Source: DASQBT01 sp963782495
GTDB taxonomy: Bacteria > Pseudomonadota > Gammaproteobacteria > Burkholderiales > Thiobacillaceae
Assembly: GCA_963782495.1 (NCBI GenBank)
Contig: CAWAJU010000006.1
Location: 434,001 to 498,000 of the forward strand
Length of the DNA: 64,000 nucleotides
Direction of reading: 5' to 3'
In this document: positions 42,267 to 51,792 of the stretch, piece by piece
How the letters are laid out: the number at the start of each line of letters is the position of its first letter
How positions within the stretch are numbered: the first letter of the stretch is position 1
Notes under the pieces: model-generated
The model's input: the letters and a program-made list of their open reading frames with translations, nothing else
Told to the model about the DNA's origin: nothing
Database searches by the model: none
Program-made: the position numbers and the translations under genes

Positions 42267-44102
42267 TCAAGCCGCATGCTTGCGATAAGGGTAGAACTCG
42301 TCGCCTACACGGTTCATGCGCGACTGATGAAAGCGTGCACAGTCGGCGCCGCTGAACTGTCCTTCGATGGCAGCATATTCCTGCGCCGCCCAAGCCTTGT
42401 CCTTCAGCACATCCACGATGCCCTCCACCCAGGCCAGCTTTTCCGTGGGCTTGGCCAGGGTTTTGCCGCAGGCCGTGTAGACAGCCTTGACCGTTCCTGC
42501 CGCCACACCGCTGTTGTGCAAGCGGTCGGCTAGTTGGGCACAGGCAAGGGCACTGCCGGCCAGTTGCGCGGCCTGTTCATACAAGGCCTGTGCGCCCGCG
42601 GCATCCCCCGCTTGGGCGGCGAGCTGGCCGACATGCGCCAGGGCAAAATGGTCCTTGGCCCTAGCCTTGGCCTCATTGAGCAGGGTGGCGCCCCATTCCT
42701 TGTCCTGCAGGTCGCTGATTACCAACTGGGCGAGCTTGGTGTAGTCATAGACGGTGGCATTGGCATCGGCCTTGAGTTCCGTTTCCCGGGTCTTGAGATA
42801 GGCGCGCGCTTTCTCCCTACCCACCTCGACGTTCTTCATTTCCGCCGCGGCCGTGTAGATCACGTCCTTGAAACGGATAAAGTCGGTCGACTTGGCGGCG
42901 GCCTCGTCCAGCATTCGCGCCAGCCAGGCCTTGTCGTTGAGGTGTTTGTCCACCGCCAGGATGATCGGGCGGTAGCGCTGAAACTGGTAATCGCCCTCGT
43001 CCAACATGGCTTCCGCCTTGCTCAGCAATTTGGCGGTGTAGAAGGGGTCTTCCAGTTCGGCCATGACGCGGTCCGCGAGGGCCAGCAGCTTCTTCACCGT
43101 GTCGGCCTGCTGTTCCTGATTCTGTAGTTCAACATATTTGGCCTGGTTGGCCTGGCGCTTCTCCAGTTTGCTCACCACCCGGCCGACCCAGGAGCTATCG
43201 TCGGGGAAGTGCGCCTTGACCGCATCCGTCAGCTTTTGCAACTCATTCAGATTGTTGACCGCAGTTTCAGCCCGTTCCAGCAAGGCCTTGGCGCCACTCT
43301 TGTCGCCGGTGCTGATCAAACCCAGTCCCAGATCGAGCAGTTCGGTCGTGGCAGTGGCCAGCTCGGCACCCTTTTTCAGTACCGCCTGCATGAAAGCGGA
43401 ATCGCCTGCCTGTTTGGCGGCGTCGATCAACTTGGCGACTGCGGGGAAATCCGCCGCGCCGTCCAGAGCACGCTGGTACAGTGCCTTGGCGCGGGCTGGA
43501 TCGCCTAGGGTCTTGGTCATTTCACCGGCTAGGGCGAGCAGATCGGGCACGCTGGAAAGCTTTTCGGCGGCCTTTTCAAATACGCTGCTGGCGTAGTCCT
43601 TGTCGCCTGCCTCGGCCGCACCGGCGGCCAGCTTGGTGAATTCGGCGGCGCGGCTGGCCTTGGCCATGGCCTTGTCCAGAACCTTGCGCAGTACCGCGGT
43701 GTCGCCAATCAGCGCCATCGCCTTCTTCGCCAGTTCGATCAGGGGATCGAGGTTATTGGTTTCCTTCAGGGCCTTGTCCATTGCATCGCTGGCGCCGGCC
43801 TTGTCGCCCAGTACCTTCATTTTGCCCTCGGCCAGGTAGACCTGCTCCTCGCCACTCATGCAATAGTCTTCCGCCGTCTGAAGCAATTCCTCCGCACGGA
43901 CTTGCTCGCCCAAGGCCTTGTAGGCGATGGCGACTGCCGCCAGGTCCTTGGTGAACTGGCATTCATCGGCCACGCGGTCCATCAGTTCCTTGGCATAGGC
44001 TTTGTCGGCCGGCTCCTGCAGGGCTTCCATGGTCAAAGCGGCGTAATCGGCGCCGGAGGAACAGTCCGCTTCGCGGGGGGCAAGGGTGTCGCGGGTGGCC
44101 AT
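42267..44102 (-). CDS. Large soluble alpha-helical repeat protein, unknown function
   Basis: 611 residues, Ala-, Lys- and Glu-rich, no signal peptide and no membrane segment. It looks like a long solenoid of TPR/HEAT-like helix pairs, with recurring pieces such as KALGEQVRAEELLQTAEDY, GDKAGASDAMDKAL, GDPARAKALYQRAL, GDKSGAKALLERAE and GDAAGAQALYEQAA. A cysteine-containing tail (ADCARFHQSRMNRVGDEFYPYRKHA) ends it. Such proteins usually act as scaffolds. I do not recognise a named family. It lies between regA and hslU, as a single gene. Confidence 0.8.
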   Translation of the reverse strand: MATRDTLAPREADCSSGADYAALTMEALQEPADKAYAKELMDRVADECQFTKDLAAVAIAYKALGEQVRAEELLQTAEDYCMSGEEQVYLAEGKMKVLGDKAGASDAMDKALKETNNLDPLIELAKKAMALIGDTAVLRKVLDKAMAKASRAAEFTKLAAGAAEAGDKDYASSVFEKAAEKLSSVPDLLALAGEMTKTLGDPARAKALYQRALDGAADFPAVAKLIDAAKQAGDSAFMQAVLKKGAELATATTELLDLGLGLISTGDKSGAKALLERAETAVNNLNELQKLTDAVKAHFPDDSSWVGRVVSKLEKRQANQAKYVELQNQEQQADTVKKLLALADRVMAELEDPFYTAKLLSKAEAMLDEGDYQFQRYRPIILAVDKHLNDKAWLARMLDEAAAKSTDFIRFKDVIYTAAAEMKNVEVGREKARAYLKTRETELKADANATVYDYTKLAQLVISDLQDKEWGATLLNEAKARAKDHFALAHVGQLAAQAGDAAGAQALYEQAAQLAGSALACAQLADRLHNSGVAAGTVKAVYTACGKTLAKPTEKLAWVEGIVDVLKDKAWAAQEYAAIEGQFSGADCARFHQSRMNRVGDEFYPYRKHAA

Positions 44103-44215
44103 CAGGGACTCCTAAGGGAAGCTAGTTAAGGCGGGAGCTCATTCTACCGGCTCGGCCCGCTCACAGCATGAAGAAGCTTTTATGGCTGGATAGTCGGTTT
44201 TTATCATAGTCCCGG

Positions 44216-45550
44216 TCAGAGGACGTACTTGGCCAGGTCCTCGTTGCCTGCGATTTCCTCGAGGCGCGCATTTACATAGGCTGCGTCGATACGGATGGTC
44301 TGGCCTTCGTGCTTCTCCGATTCGAAAGACAATTCTTCAAGCAGTTTCTCCATGACGGTGTGGAGGCGGCGGGCACCGATGTTTTCGCTGCGTTCGTTGA
44401 CCTCGAAGGCGATCTCCGCCAGCCGCCGGATGCCTTCTGGGGTAAAGTCCAGCTTGACCTGCTCGGTTTCCAGCAAAGCCTGGTACTGGCGAGTGAGGCA
44501 GGCATCGGTGGCGGTGAGGATGCGCTCGAAGTCTTCCACTACCAGGCTTTTCAATTCGACCCGGATGGGGAAGCGGCCCTGCAACTCGGGAATCAGGTCA
44601 GACGGCTTGGACAGGTGAAACGCGCCGCTCGCGATGAACAGGACGTGGTCCGTCTTGACCATGCCGTACTTGGTGGAAACCGTGGAGCCCTCCACCAACG
44701 GCAGCAGGTCGCGCTGCACGCCTTGGCGCGAGACGTCCGCGCCTTGTGTCTCCTGGCGCGAAGCGATCTTGTCGATCTCGTCCAGAAACACGATACCGTT
44801 CTGTTCCACCGCTTCCAGCGCGGCGAGCTTTATGTCCTCTTCATTGACCAGGCGGGCGGCTTCTTCCTCGGTCAGGAGTTTCATCGCCTCGTTCACCTTG
44901 ATTTTACGTGACTGGCGGCGTCCGCCACCCAGGCCCTGAAACATGGACTGCAGCTGCGAGGCCATGTCCTCCATGCCCGGCGGGGTCATGATCTGCATCG
45001 AAGGGGTAGGGCTGGCGACTTCGATTTCGACTTCCTTGTCGTCGAAACTGCCTTCGCGCAGCATCTTGCGGAATTTCTGTCGGGTCGCCGTTTCCTCGGG
45101 CGGGTGGGGTTCCGCATCGAATCCGCTCGAGCGCGGCCGGGGCAGGAGCACGTCCAGCACGCGCTCCTCGGCATTGTCCTCAGCGCGCATTTTGACTTTG
45201 GCCATCTCCCGTTCGCGCACCTGTTTGACCGCGATTTCCATGAGGTCGCGCACAATGGAATCCACGTCCTTGCCGACATACCCCACTTCGGTGAACTTGG
45301 TGGCCTCCACCTTGATGAAGGGCGCGTTTGCCAGGCGCGCCAGGCGCCGGGCGATCTCGGTCTTGCCCACTCCGGTGGGGCCTATCATGAGGATGTTCTT
45401 GGGCGTGATCTCCTGGCGCAATGGCTCGGCCACCTGGGCGCGTCGCCAGCGCGAACGCAGTGCCACCGCAACTGCTTTCTTTGCATCCTTCTGGCCAACG
45501 ATGTGCTTGTCCAGTTCGTGGACGATTTCCTTGGGGGTGAGTTGGGTCAT
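44216..45550 (-). CDS. hslU: HslU ATPase subunit of the HslVU protease
   Basis: 444 residues from ATG 45550 (the frame is open 28 codons further but MTQLTPKEIVHELDKHIVG is the family N-terminus). Walker A GPTGVGKTEIARRLA, I-domain region with TPPGMEDMASQ, Walker B GIVFLDEIDKIA, and RFPIRVELKSL and ENIGARRLHTVME near the end. It unfolds substrates for HslV, 38 bp upstream. Confidence 0.97.
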   Translation of the reverse strand: MTQLTPKEIVHELDKHIVGQKDAKKAVAVALRSRWRRAQVAEPLRQEITPKNILMIGPTGVGKTEIARRLARLANAPFIKVEATKFTEVGYVGKDVDSIVRDLMEIAVKQVREREMAKVKMRAEDNAEERVLDVLLPRPRSSGFDAEPHPPEETATRQKFRKMLREGSFDDKEVEIEVASPTPSMQIMTPPGMEDMASQLQSMFQGLGGGRRQSRKIKVNEAMKLLTEEEAARLVNEEDIKLAALEAVEQNGIVFLDEIDKIASRQETQGADVSRQGVQRDLLPLVEGSTVSTKYGMVKTDHVLFIASGAFHLSKPSDLIPELQGRFPIRVELKSLVVEDFERILTATDACLTRQYQALLETEQVKLDFTPEGIRRLAEIAFEVNERSENIGARRLHTVMEKLLEELSFESEKHEGQTIRIDAAYVNARLEEIAGNEDLAKYVL

Positions 45551-45588
45551 GGAGGAAGTGAGAAGGATGAAGTGAGCCGCAGGCGTGC

Positions 45589-46125
45589 TCACTCCAGGGT
45601 TTCGATGAGGTGATTCTGGTTGGTATAGATGCATATGTCCCCGGCGATCGCCAAGGACCTAGCCACGATTTCGCGTGGCCCCAGGTCGGTGTTTTCATAC
45701 AAGGCTTTGGCCGCGGCTTGGGCGTAAGGGCCGCCGGAACCGATAGCGGCAATGCCCAGTTCCGGTTCCAGTACATCGCCATTGCCGGTGATGATCAGGG
45801 TCGCCACCTTGTCCGCCACGGCGAGCATGGCTTCGAGGCGGCGCAGGATCCGGTCGGTGCGCCAGTCCTTGGCAAGTTCCACGGCTGCCCGGACCAGTTG
45901 GCCCTGATGCTTGTCCAGTTTGGCCTCGAAGCGTTCAAACAGGGTGAAAGCGTCGGCCGTTCCGCCGGCAAAGCCGGCCAGGACCTTGTCCTGATAAAGG
46001 CGCCGCACCTTGCGGGCAGAGGCTTTGATGACAATATTGCCCAGTGTTACCTGGCCGTCGCCGCCGAGGGCGACCTGATCGCCACGCCGGACGGAAAGGA
46101 TGGTGGTGCCGTGATATTGCTCCAT
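45589..46125 (-). CDS. hslV: HslV peptidase subunit of the HslVU protease
   Basis: 178 residues. MEQYHGTTILSVRRGDQ shows a six-residue propeptide before the catalytic Thr, as in other betaproteobacteria. GGDGQVTLGN, VRRLYQDKVLAGFAGGTADAF and AIGSGGPYAQAAA follow. Forms a dodecameric peptidase with HslU. Confidence 0.97.
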   Translation of the reverse strand: MEQYHGTTILSVRRGDQVALGGDGQVTLGNIVIKASARKVRRLYQDKVLAGFAGGTADAFTLFERFEAKLDKHQGQLVRAAVELAKDWRTDRILRRLEAMLAVADKVATLIITGNGDVLEPELGIAAIGSGGPYAQAAAKALYENTDLGPREIVARSLAIAGDICIYTNQNHLIETLE

Positions 46126-46153
46126 GGAGGGTTAGCTTTGCGGTGAGGAAGGT

Positions 46154-46181
46154 AGATAGGGGCGTCATTGCGGGTTTCAAG
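46154..46181 (-). promoter_or_regulatory. Sigma-32 (RpoH) promoter of hslVU
   Basis: Minus strand: CTTGAAA, 13-bp spacer, CCCTATCT, matching CTTGAAA-n13-CCCCATNT at 14 of 15 defined positions or close to that. The -10 ends 28 bp before the hslV ATG. Heat-shock control of hslVU is known in Escherichia coli. Confidence 0.8.
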
Positions 46182-46235
46182 GTCGGCGCCTGCCAATGTT
46201 CAAATGCGCACGCGTGAATTGAGGGTTTGCAGGCA

Positions 46236-46658
46236 TTAGTCCTGGCTGGCGCGCCACATCTTCATGAAACCGTCCGGATCAAAGCCTTCCATTCTTTGGT
46301 CTCCAAGGGTAATGAGCGGCACGCCACTGCCGCCCATTTGACGAAATCTGGCAGCGCCGTATGTGGTCCTTTCCACGTCCCATTCGCTGAATGGAATGCT
46401 TTTCGCCCTGAGAAAGCCTTTCGCGCGCTTGCACACCCCGCACCATGAAGCGGTATACAGGGTCACTCCCTTGTCGGCAGCAGCGGCGTGGCTTACCCGC
46501 GCCGGACCCGAATAGGCTTGCAGCTTGAGCTTGACTGCGTTTGCGGCCGGCGGTGGGGTGTCGCTGTACTGAGTTCCGCCCCGCGCATCGGTCCACTTAT
46601 ACACGTTTGCCATGGCCGGTGTCGCCAGGAGGGCGATCAGGATCGGGGCGAATTTCAT
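46236..46658 (-). CDS. Exported DUF4124-glutaredoxin protein
   Basis: 140 residues. Signal peptide (FAPILIALLATPAMA), then a DUF4124 segment (NVYKWTDARGGTQYSDTPPP), then a glutaredoxin fold with TLYTASWCGVCKRAKGFL (CGVC), GVPLITLGDQRMEGFDP. It is probably a periplasmic thiol-disulfide protein; the substrate is unknown. Confidence 0.88.
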   Translation of the reverse strand: MKFAPILIALLATPAMANVYKWTDARGGTQYSDTPPPAANAVKLKLQAYSGPARVSHAAAADKGVTLYTASWCGVCKRAKGFLRAKSIPFSEWDVERTTYGAARFRQMGGSGVPLITLGDQRMEGFDPDGFMKMWRASQD

Positions 46659-46762
46659 GGGGTCGGGTTTCCGGTTATGAGAACAGTTGGGCGACGCTTA
46701 AGCAATGCAACAACTCCGTCGCGCCTAAAACAAATATTCCCGAGGCGTCGTTTGAGTGTTTC

Positions 46763-47878
46763 TTATACCAGGGGGGCGGGTCTCAAGTCTGCCATTTGCT
46801 GAACGCCCATGGATCTGAGTAGTTCGTCCACCAGGCTGTTCTGGCCTTGCAGAATGATCGCCTTGCCGCTGCCCAGGATATTCATCAGGGCGCCGATCAG
46901 GCCGCTGACGCTGCCATAGTCAATGCGCGGTACTCCGCTCAAGTCGACCACCACCGGGTTGCGGGTGCGCGCGTAGTCGAGCAGCTGGCTGTAAGCCGAG
47001 GCATGCTCGCCGCTGATGATGCCGGTCCAAACGCAGGCATCCCTGACTGGGGCGGCACGCTGCGTTGCCACTTCCTTCGCCAAGCCAGTGCTCTCCCAAG
47101 AGGGAGGCGAAAATTCAAATCGGACCGCGTAGTTCACCGCCAGGTCTTCGAATTCCTCCTGGCGTCCCAGCAGTTGATAAACTGCCAGCAGCAACAGCCA
47201 CGGGCCGGTCTGCTCTGTCTGGGCTTCCGTTTGCGCCTGCAAGGTCTGGATCAGCCCTCTTATGCCACTGATTTGAAGTTTGTGTTTGCCTTTTCTGGCC
47301 CGATTCAGGATCTCGGCTGCGCGCTCGGCGCCGGCCGGTTCGGTCTCGGTCGTCCGGGAAAATTCCAGTCTCAGGGGGGCATCCTTTCTCGCTGCATCGA
47401 TATCCTTGGCCAGTTGCTGCGCCGCCGATTCGTCCAGGGTCGGGGGCAGGCTGACCACGGCGGTTTCAGCGTCTGCATCTTCCAGCGCCTCGTCTTCGCT
47501 GTGCCAAACCGGCGGCGAGGATTCGAATTTGACCGCGTAATCCATCGCCAGCGTTTCGAATTCCTTCTTCTGCCCGGTTACCCGGTACAAATCAAACAGC
47601 ATTGCCCAGGCGCGTTGCGCCCCGCTTTCAAGCGTGCCCTGAAGGGTGGCCTCAGTCGCTTCGAACTGACCGTTGGCATACAGTATGGCAGCTTCGCCGG
47701 TCGCTGCGCTGGCGGCGCCCTCACCCACTTCTTCCACCACGAAGGCGTTCTTCAATGCGTCCGGAGACAACGGATCCATGCGCGTGACGCCCTCAATGGT
47801 CGCAGGCGCCGGCGAGGCGCGTCGTGAGGAAGGCTCGGGGGGCTGATCTTTGCCTTTGCGGAAGAATGGAATTGCCAC
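46763..47878 (-). CDS. STAS-domain protein with internal duplication
   Basis: 371 residues. The C-terminus is a STAS-like domain (NPVVVDLSGVPRIDYGSVSG, GKAIILQGQNSLVDELLRSMG). Upstream are two copies of a short helical motif ending EFETLAMDYAVKFESSPPVW and EFEDLAVNYAVRFEFSPPSW, each after a leucine-rich helix (AWAMLFDLYRVTGQ, PWLLLLAVYQLLGR). No membrane segment. STAS domains act in partner switching or transport control; no partner is adjacent. Confidence 0.8.
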   Translation of the reverse strand: MAIPFFRKGKDQPPEPSSRRASPAPATIEGVTRMDPLSPDALKNAFVVEEVGEGAASAATGEAAILYANGQFEATEATLQGTLESGAQRAWAMLFDLYRVTGQKKEFETLAMDYAVKFESSPPVWHSEDEALEDADAETAVVSLPPTLDESAAQQLAKDIDAARKDAPLRLEFSRTTETEPAGAERAAEILNRARKGKHKLQISGIRGLIQTLQAQTEAQTEQTGPWLLLLAVYQLLGRQEEFEDLAVNYAVRFEFSPPSWESTGLAKEVATQRAAPVRDACVWTGIISGEHASAYSQLLDYARTRNPVVVDLSGVPRIDYGSVSGLIGALMNILGSGKAIILQGQNSLVDELLRSMGVQQMADLRPAPLV

Positions 47879-47937
47879 TGGAATCAGGAGGGGTCAGTCA
47901 ATGCGTATGGGGCAATGTTAGCCTTGCAAGTCCGGGC

Positions 47938-48984
47938 TCACAAGCTGCCTCGGGCTGCCTGGGTAAAATCCTGCAGCACTTTGGCGACGAATGGCGGTTC
48001 CAGATCCCGAACGATAAACACGAACTGGCTGCGCCGATCTGTGTCGGGCCAGGAGTCCAGGCTGACCTCCGGGTAGAGCACATGCTGCACGCCATGCAGA
48101 ACCACAGGCCTGTCTTCGCCCCGCACATTGACGATGGCCTTGAATCTCAGCAGATACTCGGAACGGAAGGAAATGAGCATGGTGAGCGCCGCCTGCAGCC
48201 CGCTGCGTGCGATGGGTTCATCGACAATCACGCTGAAGGCCTGGATGCGCTGATCATGATTGTCTTGCACCGGGCCGGGTGAAGTCCGGCCCAAAGCCTC
48301 AGCCCGGGCGGGCTTGTAGCGCGCTTCGTTGAGCCAGCGTCGCACTTCCGGCGATCTGGTTTCCATGTTGTACAGGCCCAGATTGAAAAGGCGGGCCGGA
48401 TCGAGGTCCCCCTTGATCACCTTCATGATCTCAGCTGCGGGATTCAGCGCTTGCAACCGCGCCTGCAAGGTAGCGGTTTGGTCAGGAGGCCTCAAGTCCG
48501 TCTTGGTCAGGATCAACCGGTCTGCCACTGCGACCTGTCTAACCGCTTCGAAATAGCTGTCCAGTTGCTGTTCCCCCAGCGCCGCATCGATCGTCGTGAC
48601 CACGCCGTCCAAGCGAAAGCGGGCCCGCACCCAGGGATCGTTCAATAACGCGTCGAGTATGGGCACCGGGTCGGCAATCCCGGTGGTTTCGATCACCACG
48701 CGCTCGAAGGCGGGTATCTCCCCCTTGCTGCGCGCCATCCAGAGATTCTTCAGGGTGGGGGACAACGAGTTCACCACGGTGCAACACACGCAGCCTCCTG
48801 ATAGCAGGGCGATGGGACCCTCGGTCCGCTCCAGCAATTGGTGGTCCAGACCGACTTCGCCGAACTCATTCATGATAATGGCGGTTCGAGGCGAGCGTCG
48901 GACCAGGGTATTGAGCAGCGTGGTCTTGCCCGACCCGAGAAAACCGGTTAGCAGGGTGACGGGTAGTGGCGCTGGCGTATCCAT
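47938..48984 (-). CDS. CobW/COG0523 family metal-chaperone GTPase
   Basis: 348 residues. G3E GTPase with GFLGSGKTTLLN (residues 14-25), the metal-binding GGCVCCTV, ETTGIADP and LTKTDL. The C-terminal CobW_C domain contains VNVRGEDRPVVLHGVQHV. COG0523 proteins deliver zinc, cobalt or other metals; which metal cannot be said from sequence, and no Zur site or cobalamin gene is near. Confidence 0.9.
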   Translation of the reverse strand: MDTPAPLPVTLLTGFLGSGKTTLLNTLVRRSPRTAIIMNEFGEVGLDHQLLERTEGPIALLSGGCVCCTVVNSLSPTLKNLWMARSKGEIPAFERVVIETTGIADPVPILDALLNDPWVRARFRLDGVVTTIDAALGEQQLDSYFEAVRQVAVADRLILTKTDLRPPDQTATLQARLQALNPAAEIMKVIKGDLDPARLFNLGLYNMETRSPEVRRWLNEARYKPARAEALGRTSPGPVQDNHDQRIQAFSVIVDEPIARSGLQAALTMLISFRSEYLLRFKAIVNVRGEDRPVVLHGVQHVLYPEVSLDSWPDTDRRSQFVFIVRDLEPPFVAKVLQDFTQAARGSL

Positions 48985-49073
48985 CAGGCGGATTTTACCG
49001 GGCCGGGCGTGTCGATGGCGGGGGACGCATGACCGTTGGTGGGGCTGTGCATGTCAATAACGGAGAAAGTCGA

Positions 49074-49307
49074 ATGAGCATGGCCCACTCTCCCGCCAAG
49101 CCTGGCAACAAAGTCAATCGAACCAAGCAGGATGTGGACACGGTGTTCGCGCCCAACACGTGTTCCGCGCCCGGGTACGTCGTACCCGCCTGTACCAAAC
49201 TGCAGCGCAAACGGATTGTCGCGCAAGCAATCACCAAGGCGCGTGCCGGGCTGAACATGCGCTATCCGTCGGCATTGCCGGAAGTGCAAGACACCCTCAT
49301 CAAGTGA
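49074..49307 (+). CDS. Small hypothetical protein
   Basis: 77 residues from ATG 49074, with GGAG about 9 bp upstream; longer in-frame starts run into the cobW gene. Basic, two cysteines (APNTCSAPGYVVPACTKL), C-terminal helix LQRKRIVAQAITKARAGL. Not recognised. Its last 8 bp overlap the GGDEF/EAL gene tail on the other strand. Confidence 0.55.
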   Translation: MSMAHSPAKPGNKVNRTKQDVDTVFAPNTCSAPGYVVPACTKLQRKRIVAQAITKARAGLNMRYPSALPEVQDTLIK

Positions 49308-51792
49308 GCCGGCTGTAGACGGCAAGTTGTGGCTGGGGGCCTGTTGCCTGGGTCGGGGAAAGATCAGAAGACAGACCGCTGATGTCCCATTGGGGCAGGG
49401 GCTCGGGGCGGTGAATGTGGTAGCCCTGCAAATAATCCACCCCCATCTCCGCCAGCAACGTAGCTGTGGCTTCGTGCTCGACGTGCTCGGCAACCGAGTG
49501 CAACCCGAAGTCCTTGGACAACTGGATGATGGACCGCACGATGGCCTTGTCCTGCTTGTCCTCCGCCATTCGGTGCACGAAGCTGCCATCGATCTTGATG
49601 TAATCCGCGGGCAGATGCTTGAGGTAGGAAAAAGATGATGCTTCCCGGCCAAAGTCGTCCAGGCCGAAGCGGCAGCCGCGGGCACGCAGGCCTTCGATCA
49701 GCTTGCGCGCGCTGGTCAGATTGACGACCGCGGCAGTCTCGGTAATTTCGAAACCGATCCGGTAGCCTGGCAATTCGTGACGATCGAGCAATTCACAGGC
49801 GGTTTCGAGAAAGTCTTCGTCCGCCAGGGTCTTGCCCGACAGGTTGATGAAATAGACGGTCTCGTCCTGCGGCTGGCGTGACAGGTAGGCAATGACATGT
49901 TCGAGCATCCAGCGGTCCAGAATGGGCGCCTGGCCATAACGCTCCAGTGCAGGCAGGAGCTTGCCGGGGCCATCAACTTCTCCGCCGGCCCGTTTTACGC
50001 GGATCAGGACTTCATAGTGCGACTGTCCGTGAGGGTCGACCGCTTGGATAAGCTGACGATAAGGCACGAAACGGCCGGCCTCCAGGGCTTGGGTGAACTC
50101 CGCAGCCAACCCCATCTCTTCCTGCAGACGACGAAAGCCGATTTCATCCGCCTCGTAGACCCGAATCAAGCCTGATCCCTCGGCCTTTGACCGGTAGCAG
50201 GCCATGTCCGCCTGAATCATGACGTCCTCAAGCGAACGGGATGAGGCATTGATAACCGAAATTCCGGCACACGCCCCGACCGAAAAACTGCGATTGTTGT
50301 GGTTGAAGCGAAAGGTCTGGATGCTGCGAATCAGCCGGTGGCATACCGCCCTTGCCTGGGTTATGTGGGCATCGAACAGGATCAGGCCGAACTCGTCTCC
50401 GCCCAGGCGACCCAGGTAGGCGTTGGCCGGCACTTGCTCAAGCATGGATTTGGCCAGGGACGCGAGGAGGAGATCTCCGGCAGAGTGGCCACATGTATCA
50501 TTGATCAGTTTGAACTGGTCCAGGTCTATGTAGCAGAACACATGCTCCAGGTCATCCTTTCTTGCGGTTCGCAGGGCCCGTTCCAATCGGCCTTCGACGG
50601 CTCGACGGTTGGGCAGAGTGGTCAGGCTGTCATGGAAGGCCAGCAGGCGCAGGCTGTCCACCTGCTGCTTCCTTGCAGTCTCGTCGCGCAGCACATAAAT
50701 TGCGCCGCGATCGTAACCGTGGCTGAATGGTGCGCAGTTGCAGCTCAGGGTCTGGGAATGGCCCGTCGGCCGGTTCAGGCAAATCAGCCCGGTGGCGGCA
50801 CTGGTGGGTACGGTGGCGGCATGAATGAAGCGGAACAGTTCGTCCTGTTCCGGATCGTCCAGACGCAGCAGCAGGTTGGCGTGCAATGACAGCGCGACCT
50901 CGTGGGGAGTTTCAAGCAACACTTCAGCCGCGGCATTCAGATAGACCACCCGATTGTATTCGTCGGTGACCACGACGCCATCATTGATGGACGAGAGCGT
51001 CACCTCCCAGCGATCCTTTTCGTGACTCAGGGCACCGAGCAAGTCTTGAAACGCCTTGCTCATGTCATTGAATGCTCCCGCGGTGTCGCGCATTTCTGGC
51101 GCCGATCCAGGGCCGAGGGCAAGCTGGGTGCGGTAGTCGCCCAGCGCGATGCGCCGGGCAGCCTGCTGCAGGCTGAACACATCGTTCAGACTGAGCCGGA
51201 CAAGATAATTGACCGCTGCTCCCAGCAAGGCCAGTCCAGCAAGCACCCACAGCGCTGCGATCGACATCAGATGCCAGAGGTAATCTTCATGCGCCACCGG
51301 CGAGGGGATCAGGCTAAGTTGTGCGTAGCGGGTGTTACCTACCAACAAGGGTCGCCCAATCGACTGGACATCGAGCCCGACCAATCTTGCAAACCACGCT
51401 GGTCGTTCTGCGGCATTGCCGGGCTTGGTCAGGTGTATGGTCGAAGCTTGCGGCTGCGAGAAGCTTAGCTCGATCAACTCGCCTTCCTTGATGCCCGCCT
51501 GGAGTTTTCGTTTGATCGCCGGGTAATTGCCCTCTTGGGCCTCTGTGGAAATAGCCTGGACCAGCTCGTCCAGCCTGGCGCCGGCTTGCTGATTAAGCAG
51601 GGTCCGTACGTCCAGCCTGGCCCGCTCCAGCACCTGGTAGCCGCCCAGGACGGTGACGCAAGTCGTCACCAACGCCGTTGCGGCCAGCACCCGCCCACGC
51701 GTGCTGTAATTGCGCAGCCAGCACCAGACCAAGCCTGGCCTGCCCTCAGCCCGGGAGGCTGGGGATGGAGAAGGGGGAATCGTCGAACCCAT
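49300..51792 (-). CDS. Membrane-bound GGDEF-EAL c-di-GMP protein with PAS domain
   Basis: 830 residues. Order: membrane helix near residue 35-55, a periplasmic sensor segment, a second helix (LMSIAALWVLAGLALLGAAVNY), HAMP, PAS (TLSSINDGVVVTDEYNRVV), GGDEF with an intact RLGGDEFGLIL, then EAL. The EAL signature is EVL (YEVLIRVKR), and the catalytic DDFG (FGLDDFGREASSF) and KIDGSFV remain, so phosphodiesterase activity is possible. A dual or switching enzyme. Tandem repeats begin 38 bp upstream of its start. Confidence 0.92.
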   Translation of the reverse strand: MGSTIPPSPSPASRAEGRPGLVWCWLRNYSTRGRVLAATALVTTCVTVLGGYQVLERARLDVRTLLNQQAGARLDELVQAISTEAQEGNYPAIKRKLQAGIKEGELIELSFSQPQASTIHLTKPGNAAERPAWFARLVGLDVQSIGRPLLVGNTRYAQLSLIPSPVAHEDYLWHLMSIAALWVLAGLALLGAAVNYLVRLSLNDVFSLQQAARRIALGDYRTQLALGPGSAPEMRDTAGAFNDMSKAFQDLLGALSHEKDRWEVTLSSINDGVVVTDEYNRVVYLNAAAEVLLETPHEVALSLHANLLLRLDDPEQDELFRFIHAATVPTSAATGLICLNRPTGHSQTLSCNCAPFSHGYDRGAIYVLRDETARKQQVDSLRLLAFHDSLTTLPNRRAVEGRLERALRTARKDDLEHVFCYIDLDQFKLINDTCGHSAGDLLLASLAKSMLEQVPANAYLGRLGGDEFGLILFDAHITQARAVCHRLIRSIQTFRFNHNNRSFSVGACAGISVINASSRSLEDVMIQADMACYRSKAEGSGLIRVYEADEIGFRRLQEEMGLAAEFTQALEAGRFVPYRQLIQAVDPHGQSHYEVLIRVKRAGGEVDGPGKLLPALERYGQAPILDRWMLEHVIAYLSRQPQDETVYFINLSGKTLADEDFLETACELLDRHELPGYRIGFEITETAAVVNLTSARKLIEGLRARGCRFGLDDFGREASSFSYLKHLPADYIKIDGSFVHRMAEDKQDKAIVRSIIQLSKDFGLHSVAEHVEHEATATLLAEMGVDYLQGYHIHRPEPLPQWDISGLSSDLSPTQATGPQPQLAVYSRLT

